9,392 nt of DNA from REEB481 sp044360435 (GTDB lineage: Bacteria > Bacteroidota > Bacteroidia > NS11-12g > UBA955), in the NCBI GenBank assembly GCA_044360435.1, contig JBIKKI010000085.1, positions 1 to 9,392 of the forward strand, given 5' to 3'. Below the pieces are notes generated by a model. It did no database searches. It saw only the letters and a list, made by a program, of their open reading frames with translations, and had not been told where the DNA came from. The position numbers were made by a program, and so were the translations under genes. Positions 1-5,757 of the stretch are shown in pieces (the stretch's first letter is position 1; each line of letters begins with the position of its first letter).

Positions 1-357
1 ATCCAGGTGCAAATCATCTTTACGCAAGGAAACAGATACCTTGCGCCTTCGCCGCCGCTGGTAGTTCCTGCTGATGTCCAGATACCAGCCGCTGCCATCC
101 CAATGGTGCAGGGTCCATGATTCCGGACAGCCGCCGATCATGCCTCCGCACAACTTTACAATCCGGATGGTATCGCCCGGGCGTGGCCGCTTGGTGCAGC
201 AAATCCAAACACAGCGGTTGTAATGACCGTCGAAGCCCATGCCGCTGTCGCTGAAAAATGAATCTACAGGCAAGGGCGGATTTAGTGTTTTTTGCTGGCT
301 GTACAGCCGAGGTGCCGTTGCCAACAGCAGAAAGAGGCTCAGCGGAATGAGCCTCAT
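1..357 (-). CDS. Secreted protein of unknown function, 3' part cut off by the window edge
   Basis: I do not recognise this family. Reading leftward from an ATG at 357-355, the frame stays open for 119 codons to the edge, so the C-terminus is missing. The N-terminus is a Sec signal peptide: MRLIP, a Leu-rich core, then a likely cut near residues 20-22 (LYSQQ), giving a periplasmic, surface or outer-membrane location. The visible mature part has five cysteines (a CVWICC cluster, then KLCGG and GGCPE), which could form disulfides after export, and ends in a strongly basic run (five Arg and a Lys) near residues 100-106. The start is supported by the signal peptide and by the 4-bp ATGA overlap with the uvrB stop (354-357), which implies cotranscription and translational coupling. 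A functional link to UvrB is not implied; the two may simply share a transcript. Existence of the gene is fairly secure, its function is unknown. Confidence 0.75.
   Translation of the reverse strand, partial: MRLIPLSLFLLLATAPRLYSQQKTLNPPLPVDSFFSDSGMGFDGHYNRCVWICCTKRPRPGDTIRIVKLCGGMIGGCPESWTLHHWDGSGWYLDISRNYQRRRRRKVSVSLRKDDLHLD
334..355 (-). promoter_or_regulatory. Perfect 8-bp hairpin covering the start of the gene behind uvrB
   Basis: In the minus-strand mRNA, GAGGCUCA (355-348) pairs perfectly with UGAGCCUC (341-334) around a 6-nt UUCCGC loop. The stem begins at the G of the downstream AUG, overlaps the uvrB stop codon, and is followed by UUU. As seen, it could hide the downstream start unless ribosomes finishing uvrB open it, or act as a weak terminator at the uvrB end. 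The U-tract is only three bases long, so coupling or attenuation is the more likely of the two. It also encodes part of the signal peptide, so chance cannot be excluded. Confidence 0.45.
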
Positions 358-2387
358 CCCTTTAATTCCTTGAGTTTTTCTTTGAGTTGTTCCAGTTCAT
401 CGCGCAGACGGGCGGCATTCACAAAATCCAACTCCTTGGCGGCGCGCAGCATTTCTTTTTCTGTGCGCTCCATGGCTTTTTGAAGACCGTTCTTGTCCAT
501 GTACTGCACCACAGGATCTGCTGCAATGCGCACTTCTTCCTGTTCCACATAAGCCCTGGAAGATTCAGGAATTTTCATATCGGCAACGCCCGTTTGAAGC
601 ATGATTTCTTCTCTGGATTTATAAATGGTTTTGGGCACAATGCCGTGCGCTTCATTGTAATCCATCTGTTTTTTACGCCTACGCGCAGTTTCGTCGATGG
701 TTTTCTGCATGCTCTCGGTAATCCGGTCGCCGTACATAATCACCTTTCCACGTTCATTCCTAGCGGCGCGTCCTATGGTTTGCACCAGGCTGGTCTGGTT
801 TCTGAGGAATCCTTCTTTATCGGCATCCATGATGGCAACGAGGCTCACTTCGGGTAAATCCAATCCTTCGCGCAACAGGTTCACACCAATAAGCACATCA
901 ATGGTGCCCAGGCGCAGGTCGCGAAGAATTTCTACCCTGTCGAGGGTTTTTACCTCGCTGTGGATGTAGGCGCACCGGATGTTCAGGCGCAACATGTACT
1001 TACTGAGTTCTTCGGCCATCCGTTTGGTTAAGGTGGTCACCAGAATGCGGTCGCCCATTTGGATGCGCTCTTCGATTTCTTCCAGCAAATCATCCACCTG
1101 ATTGGTACACGGGCGCACTTCAATTTCAGGGTCCAGAAGTCCGGTCGGGCGAATCAGCTGTTCCACCACCACGCCTTCGCTTTCGGTGATTTCAAATGCC
1201 GCCGGAGTGGCACTTACGTAAATCACTTGGTTGACGAGGTTGTAAAACTCATCAAATTGCAGCGGTCGGTTGTCCAGCGCTGCGGGCAGGCGAAATCCAT
1301 AATCTACCAGATTCACCTTCCTACTGCGGTCGCCGGCATACATGGCGCGGATTTGTGGCATGCTTACGTGGCTTTCATCCACAATCAGGAGGAAATCTTT
1401 GGGGAAATAATCCAGCAGGCAGAAGGGACGTGTTCCGGGTTCTCTGCGATCGAAGTAGCGGCTGTAGTTTTCGATGCCGTTGCAATATCCCAGTTCGCGG
1501 ATCATTTCCAGGTCGAAATTCACCCGTTCTTCCAGGCGTTTTGCTTCCAGAAAGCGGCCCTGGCTTTTGAAATAATCCACCTGAGCCACCAAGTCATCCT
1601 GGATTTGATGGATTACGGGAAGCAGGCGTTCCTTGGGCGACACGTAAATTTTCGCCGGATAAATGGCTACTTCTTCCATGCCGTATAATTTGTTTCCGTG
1701 TTCCGGATCAAAGGCATAAATCTCTTCAATTTCATTTCCGAAGAATACGATGCGGATGGCAAAGTCATTATACGCCAGAAAAACATCGACCTGATCGCCT
1801 TTTACCCTGAAGTTGCCGCGCTTAAACTCTGCGGTTGTTCGGCTGTACAGGCTGTCCACGAGCATGTGCAGCAGCGTGTTTCTGCTCAGGTTCTGCCCTT
1901 GTTTCAACCTGATGGTGCTTTGTTCGAAATCGCTGGGATTACCTGCGCCGTAAATGCAGGACACCGTTGCAACCACCAACACATCGCGTCTTCCTGAAAG
2001 CAGGGACGACGTGGTTTTCAAACGCAGCTTTTCGATTTCATCATTGATGGCCAGATCTTTCTCGATGTAGGTATTGCTTTGCGGGATATAAGCTTCCGGC
2101 TGGTAGTAGTCGTAATAGCTCACGAAATATTCCACGGCATTTTCCGGAAAAAACTGTTTGAATTCACCGTACAACTGCGCTACCAGTGTTTTGTTGTGGC
2201 TCAGCACCAGCACCGGTCTTTGCAAAGCGGCCACAGCATTGGCCACGGTGAATGTTTTTCCTGACCCCGTTACGCCCAATAAGGTTTGGCAGCGAATACC
2301 TTGTTTGATGCCTTCAGTGAGTTTTCTGATGGCTTCGGGCTGGTCGCCGGTTGGCTGAAAACCTGATACAAGCTTGAATTGGTGCAT
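354..2387 (-). CDS. uvrB: UvrABC excinuclease subunit B
   Basis: UvrB is the damage-verification helicase of nucleotide excision repair: loaded by UvrA, it opens the DNA at the lesion and recruits UvrC for incision, in the cytoplasm. The 677-residue product has the family's usual full length. The N-terminus (KLVSGFQPTGDQPEAI) is typical and fixes the start at 2387. Visible motifs are Walker A GVTGSGKT (38-45), the Tyr-rich beta-hairpin that inserts into damaged DNA (about 89-102, YYDYYQPEAY), the DESH Walker B box (337-340), YVSATP (390-395), helicase motif VI QTIGRAARN (536-544) and a C-terminal UVR domain (about 633-668) that contacts UvrC. All key residues appear intact. It is the first gene of a minus-strand pair; the next gene overlaps its stop by 4 bp. 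I see no certain promoter: TTTCTTTG at 2423-2416 is one mismatch from TAnnTTTG but has no partner element. Confidence 0.98.
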   Translation of the reverse strand: MHQFKLVSGFQPTGDQPEAIRKLTEGIKQGIRCQTLLGVTGSGKTFTVANAVAALQRPVLVLSHNKTLVAQLYGEFKQFFPENAVEYFVSYYDYYQPEAYIPQSNTYIEKDLAINDEIEKLRLKTTSSLLSGRRDVLVVATVSCIYGAGNPSDFEQSTIRLKQGQNLSRNTLLHMLVDSLYSRTTAEFKRGNFRVKGDQVDVFLAYNDFAIRIVFFGNEIEEIYAFDPEHGNKLYGMEEVAIYPAKIYVSPKERLLPVIHQIQDDLVAQVDYFKSQGRFLEAKRLEERVNFDLEMIRELGYCNGIENYSRYFDRREPGTRPFCLLDYFPKDFLLIVDESHVSMPQIRAMYAGDRSRKVNLVDYGFRLPAALDNRPLQFDEFYNLVNQVIYVSATPAAFEITESEGVVVEQLIRPTGLLDPEIEVRPCTNQVDDLLEEIEERIQMGDRILVTTLTKRMAEELSKYMLRLNIRCAYIHSEVKTLDRVEILRDLRLGTIDVLIGVNLLREGLDLPEVSLVAIMDADKEGFLRNQTSLVQTIGRAARNERGKVIMYGDRITESMQKTIDETARRRKKQMDYNEAHGIVPKTIYKSREEIMLQTGVADMKIPESSRAYVEQEEVRIAADPVVQYMDKNGLQKAMERTEKEMLRAAKELDFVNAARLRDELEQLKEKLKELKG

Positions 2388-2548
2388 ATATGATGGGGGA
2401 AGGCTTACGCCAGTTCAAAGAAACAGCAGTATTGGGGGATTTGTTGCAGGAAGCCATGAATCATACTTATATGTATTGATTGAACTTCAAATTGTGCATG
2501 AAGCATCCACAAATCACAAACTTGCACTGCAATCTTATGTTCACACTC

Positions 2549-2586
2549 ACTTTTTCCTTGATGAAAAAGTAAGCAAAAAATCAAGG
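2549..2586. repeat. Small hairpin whose loop is complementary to a downstream segment (pseudoknot-like)
   Basis: ACTTTTTC (2549-2556) pairs perfectly with GAAAAAGT (2563-2570), leaving the 6-nt loop CTTGAT (2557-2562). The whole loop is complementary to ATCAAG at 2580-2585, and CCTTGAT to ATCAAGG is 7 bp. The unit can therefore form either of two exclusive hairpins or, in single-stranded form, an H-type pseudoknot. It directly precedes and partly overlaps the larger inverted repeat. From memory only, units of this ACTTTTT...AAAAAGT...loop-complement plan are frequent in Bacteroidota intergenic DNA, which suggests a dispersed repeat. Confidence 0.6.
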
Positions 2587-2725
2587 CTGAAAAGTATGGA
2601 AGGCCTTACGCTGGCAAGCAGGCGAATGCTATCGGTGATCTCCTCGCATACTCAGAGCTTCCTCTGCATTTAGCGCCTGCTTGCTGCACTCCAAACCTTC
2701 CATACTTTAAGGCCGGTCCTTTTGC
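2573..2725. repeat. Long imperfect inverted repeat, possible dispersed palindromic or MITE-like element
   Basis: The left arm holds AAAGTATGGAAGG (2591-2603) and GCAAGCAGGCG (2614-2624). The right arm holds the exact complements CGCCTGCTTGC (2674-2684) and CCTTCCATACTTT (2696-2708). Ten and eleven unmatched bases separate the blocks. Further in, AATGC (2625-2629) pairs with GCATT (2666-2670), leaving a loop of about 36 nt (2630-2665). Further out, similarity continues imperfectly to GCAAAA (2573) and CCTTTTGC (2718-2725). There is no ORF with protein features, no T-tract typical of a terminator and no evident target-site duplication. It lies more than 160 bp from the nearest coding region. 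A non-autonomous repeat or a structured RNA are both possible. Confidence 0.65.
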
Positions 2726-2906
2726 AATTGCCATCCTATTTAATGTCCTCAGCAATTTATTGGTGCAATTGGATGTTTTAATCTGAAGGTCTTGTATTTA
2801 CTCCAAGAACAAAGGGCATTGATTTATTGCTATTTATGAGCAGGATAGGCATCCGGAGAATCACAAAACACACCTCTTTTATCCTTCAAACAATCTTCCT
2901 GCCTGC

Positions 2907-2937
2907 GTGCGCGTTTCTACTGCTTATCATAGCTTTG
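2907..2937 (+). promoter_or_regulatory. Bacteroidota-type promoter, near-leaderless
   Basis: TAGCTTTG at 2930-2937 fits the TAnnTTTG minus-7 consensus of Bacteroidota sigma factors exactly. A GTG at 2907-2909, one mismatch from the minus-33 TTG, lies exactly 20 nt upstream. Only four bases (CCTT) separate the element from the GTG start of the lipoprotein gene at 2942, so the transcript would have almost no leader. The same geometry appears at two other genes in the window. Confidence 0.55.
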
Positions 2938-2941
2938 CCTT

Positions 2942-4330
2942 GTGAAGCGTATTGCCTTCTATTTGTTGCTGGTCCTCAGCGTCGCTGCCTGTTCCCGTGA
3001 TTCTATTTATCTGGGCAGGGAAGGTTTGGCCCTGAGTGAGGATACCATCCGCTTCGATACGGTGTTTACCCGACTTCCCGGAACGGGTTATCCATTGTCG
3101 GTGACCAAAATCTTCCAGATCCGCAATCCGTTCAACCAAATCGTTAAAACCAACATCCGGCTGGCCGGTGGTTCCAATTCGCCGTTTCGGCTGAACATCA
3201 ACGGTCGCAACACCTCTGAGCTTCGCGATTATGAAATAGGTCCCCGCGACAGCATTTTTCTGTTTGTACAATGTACCCTGGAAGCCAATAATCAGTTCAA
3301 TCCGGCGCTGGTGACCGATTCCATTTTGTTGGAAACCAACGGCAGAAAACAACAAATTCAGCTCGAAGCCTGGGGCTGGGATGCACACTATTTCCGCAGA
3401 GCCGTATTGCCTTGCGGAACCGTTTGGGCCGACCGCGATAAGCCTTATGTATTGCTGGATACCATCATCGTACCCCAGTCCTGTTCTTTAACCATCAAAG
3501 ACGGAGTGAAGGTTTACTGCGGCATCCGTACCAGCCTTTATGTGCTGGGAACCCTGAAGGTTCAGGGAACTGCTGCCCGGCCCGTAAGCATTCAAAGCGA
3601 TAAAGTGGCTTATCGTTTCCGACACAATGCAGGTTTGTGGAATGGCATCCACTTCCTGCGTGGAAGTACAAACAATGTATTGGAATATGCCATAATCAGC
3701 CAAGGGCTGATTGGGCTGCGTGTGGACAGTCTTCCGGAGAACAACAATCCGAACCTCATCCTGAAAAACTGCCGCGTGATGCACCATGGCGTTGCCGGTT
3801 TGCTGGGCATCACGGCAAAAGTGTATGCTGAAAACACGCTTTTTGCCGACTGCGGAAGCTTTACTTTTTACGGCCTTCTTGGCGGTGATTATGACTTCAG
3901 GCATTGCACCTTTGCCAGCTATAACAGTGGCGCCGGTCGCCGTGAACCGCACGTGGCCGTGACCAATACGCTGCGCGATGGGAATGGTAATCTGCTCGAT
4001 GCCCGCGATGTAAAGAGCTATTTCGTGAACAACATCATCTATGGTCCGCTGGAAGATGAAATTGGCTTCGACAACAGCAATAATGCCGCCTTCAACCACT
4101 TCCTCGAATACAACCTCATCAGAACCAAGCTGACCCAGCTGAACAATAACCAGAACATCCTGAACAAGGATCCCAAGTTTTTATCCCTCAGCAACCACGA
4201 TTACGGTTTGGATACCCTTTCGCCGGCCAAGGATAAAGCCGTGATGTTGTCTCCACCCATTGACTTCGATGTGTTGGGCCGCCTCCGCAGCTTCCCCCCG
4301 GATTTGGGTGCTTTTGAAAGCCAGAAATGA
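2942..4330 (+). CDS. Lipoprotein with N-terminal beta-sandwich and probable parallel beta-helix
   Basis: The 462-residue product is probably an envelope lipoprotein. It starts with GTG: MKRIAFYLLLVLSVAACSRD carries a type II signal peptide with lipobox VAAC, so Cys17 would be lipidated. No obvious acidic surface-export signal follows the Cys. Residues about 25-145 look like a beta-rich Ig-like domain, and about 165-400 look like a right-handed parallel beta-helix (short Gly/Asn/Val-rich strands such as LYVLGTLKVQGTAARPV, and SQGLIGLRVDS). I recall similar two-part lipoproteins throughout Bacteroidota, annotated only as hypothetical or beta-helix proteins. Beta-helix proteins often bind or cleave polysaccharides, but I see no catalytic signature, so no enzyme activity is claimed. 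The GTG is preferred because it begins the signal peptide and sits just after a TAGCTTTG promoter element. The stop overlaps the next start (ATGA), so the two are cotranslated. Confidence 0.85.
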   Translation: MKRIAFYLLLVLSVAACSRDSIYLGREGLALSEDTIRFDTVFTRLPGTGYPLSVTKIFQIRNPFNQIVKTNIRLAGGSNSPFRLNINGRNTSELRDYEIGPRDSIFLFVQCTLEANNQFNPALVTDSILLETNGRKQQIQLEAWGWDAHYFRRAVLPCGTVWADRDKPYVLLDTIIVPQSCSLTIKDGVKVYCGIRTSLYVLGTLKVQGTAARPVSIQSDKVAYRFRHNAGLWNGIHFLRGSTNNVLEYAIISQGLIGLRVDSLPENNNPNLILKNCRVMHHGVAGLLGITAKVYAENTLFADCGSFTFYGLLGGDYDFRHCTFASYNSGAGRREPHVAVTNTLRDGNGNLLDARDVKSYFVNNIIYGPLEDEIGFDNSNNAAFNHFLEYNLIRTKLTQLNNNQNILNKDPKFLSLSNHDYGLDTLSPAKDKAVMLSPPIDFDVLGRLRSFPPDLGAFESQK

Positions 4331-5694
4331 AAAGACTACTTTGTATCTTCCTGAGCGCAGCTGCATCCACCCAGCTCTTCGCCCAACAAGAACTGAAGAC
4401 CGCACAGAAAGCGGTTTCCTACATGCAAAAAGGCAACTACGCCGCCCTGCTGAAAAGCAGCAGCGAGGAGTTTCGCCGCCAGATTGACGCCAACGGCATG
4501 AGCAACCTGATGAATCAGGTGAGCGCCCAGTTCGGATCACTGAAGAACATCACGCTGATGCAACAGCAAACGGTTCAGGGTATGGAGCAGTTCAGCTATA
4601 AGGCTTTGTTTGAAAAAGACAGTCTGCTGCTGCTGATGGCCGTGAAGGGCAAAACCATCATGGGTTTTTTCCTGAAGCCGCTGGAACCTGTCAATGCCTA
4701 CAGCAAACCTGCCTACGGAAGTGGTTTTCAGTTGTCACAGAAAGAATTCACCCATGGCGTAACCGGATTCCCGCTCGATGGTCAGCTGATGTGGCCGGCG
4801 CGCTACGACGAAACCCGCCTGCCGGTTTGCATCCTCATCCACGGCTCGGGTCCGAACGACATGGACGAAAGCGTAGGACCCAACAAGGTGTTCATGGATT
4901 TGGCGCTCGGCCTCTGCAAAAACGGAATCGGCACGCTGCGCTACAACAAACGCACGTTTCAACATGGAAAAACCTATGCTGACGGGCAAATCACCCTGCA
5001 TGAAGAGGTAACAGATGATGTGCGCGCCATGATAGATTTTGCCATGCAGCAATCCTGGGTGGACACGACCCGTATCTACCTCGTAGGGCACAGTCAGGGT
5101 GCCATCGTGGCGCCTTCCATCATGGCTGCAGACCCCCGCGTTGCAGGTGTGGTGTTGTTGTGTGGCAGCGCCGAGCCGCTTACAGCCATTCTGCGCTATC
5201 AGCTCGGCTGGCTGGATTCCATGCAAAGTGGCGGCATCTCTGCTGAAACCCGGAAGCAACAACAAATGCTCGATTCCTTCCGCATGCAAGAATGGATTCA
5301 AAGTCAGCCCGGAAGCAGGCTGTTTATGGGTGCTCCGCTTTCTTGGTGGCACGAAATAGACCAGGTCTTCAAACCTGAACACCTGCACCAGCCTGGGAAA
5401 CGCAGCCTGGTGCTGAATGCCGGTAAAGATTATCAGATTCCGCCAACGTTTTATGCTTCACTGCAGGCAGGCTGTAAGGCAGGATTAATTGAAGAAGACA
5501 CGATTCTCGGGGACAGTTACCTGAACATTGGCAGAAGTCTGGTCAACCGCTGTCAGGCAAAGGAATATCCCGAGCTGAACCACCTGATGATGCCATCTGA
5601 CGGCAGTATGAAACCCGCGGAATACCAGCGAAAAGACCTGCATGTGGACGAGCAGCTCATCAAAGACATCGCTGTTTGGATAAAAGAGCAGTAA
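4327..5694 (+). CDS. Exported alpha/beta hydrolase with DUF3887-like N-terminal domain
   Basis: A serine hydrolase (esterase- or peptidase-like) of 455 residues acting outside the cytoplasm. Residues 1-19 form a Sec signal peptide (MKRLLCIFLS, cut near LFAQ-Q). Residues about 22-115 resemble the DUF3887 domain that often precedes such hydrolases. The alpha/beta hydrolase fold follows: oxyanion-side HGSGPNDMDE (172-181), nucleophile elbow GHSQG with Ser256, a probable acid Asp368 in NAGKDYQ, and a probable catalytic His419 in ELNHLMMP, so the triad looks complete. Residues about 285-350 would be the cap. The natural substrate cannot be read from the sequence. It overlaps the lipoprotein gene by 4 bp (ATGA), so the two are very likely cotranscribed and may act together at the envelope. 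Downstream, the dehydrogenase gene has its own promoter. Confidence 0.93.
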   Translation: MKRLLCIFLSAAASTQLFAQQELKTAQKAVSYMQKGNYAALLKSSSEEFRRQIDANGMSNLMNQVSAQFGSLKNITLMQQQTVQGMEQFSYKALFEKDSLLLLMAVKGKTIMGFFLKPLEPVNAYSKPAYGSGFQLSQKEFTHGVTGFPLDGQLMWPARYDETRLPVCILIHGSGPNDMDESVGPNKVFMDLALGLCKNGIGTLRYNKRTFQHGKTYADGQITLHEEVTDDVRAMIDFAMQQSWVDTTRIYLVGHSQGAIVAPSIMAADPRVAGVVLLCGSAEPLTAILRYQLGWLDSMQSGGISAETRKQQQMLDSFRMQEWIQSQPGSRLFMGAPLSWWHEIDQVFKPEHLHQPGKRSLVLNAGKDYQIPPTFYASLQAGCKAGLIEEDTILGDSYLNIGRSLVNRCQAKEYPELNHLMMPSDGSMKPAEYQRKDLHVDEQLIKDIAVWIKEQ

Positions 5695-5719
5695 GCCATT
5701 TTCCTTCCGCACGCCGGGC

Positions 5720-5750
5720 ATGGCCCAAGCGCGTTCCAGACTTACCTTTG
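5720..5750 (+). promoter_or_regulatory. Bacteroidota-type promoter in front of the E1 dehydrogenase gene
   Basis: TACCTTTG at 5743-5750 is an exact TAnnTTTG minus-7 element. ATG at 5720-5722, one mismatch from TTG, is exactly 20 nt upstream. The ATG start at 5758 follows after only seven bases (CCCCGAA), so transcription would begin at or just before the start codon. The promoter lies in the 63-bp gap after the hydrolase stop, which argues that the dehydrogenase is not merely a distal gene of that operon. Confidence 0.6.
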
Positions 5751-5757
5751 CCCCGAA

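Larger units (their letters stand above)
2388..2941. other. Gene-free divergent intergenic region between uvrB and the lipoprotein gene
   Basis: This stretch of about 550 bp separates divergent genes. Positions 2388-2548 should hold the uvrB promoter, but no clear consensus is visible there. Positions 2549-2725 hold the compound palindromic element described separately. Positions 2726-2906 are AT-rich with recurring CAATT words and no gene, RNA or hairpin that I can support. Positions 2907-2937 hold the promoter of the lipoprotein gene. The short open frames here show no recognisable protein features. Confidence 0.7.

Noticed and set aside
1059..1688. Open frame of 209 codons on the plus strand
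   Set aside because: Antisense to the strongly conserved uvrB; its composition is what the complement of uvrB codons gives.
2416..2423. uvrB promoter at TTTCTTTG (minus strand)
   Set aside because: One mismatch to TAnnTTTG, no TTG at the right spacing, and 28 nt from the start, unlike the three supported promoters.
2374..2673. Plus-strand open frame of 99 codons entering the intergenic region
   Set aside because: It starts inside the uvrB 5' end, runs through the palindromic element and shows no protein features.
3488..4099. Open frame of 203 codons on the minus strand
   Set aside because: Antisense to the lipoprotein gene, with no recognisable motif, signal peptide or promoter.
5711..5730. 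Possible terminator (GGGC-ATG-GCCC) after the hydrolase gene
   Set aside because: Only a 4-bp stem with a 3-nt loop and no T-tract; it also overlaps the proposed minus-33 region.
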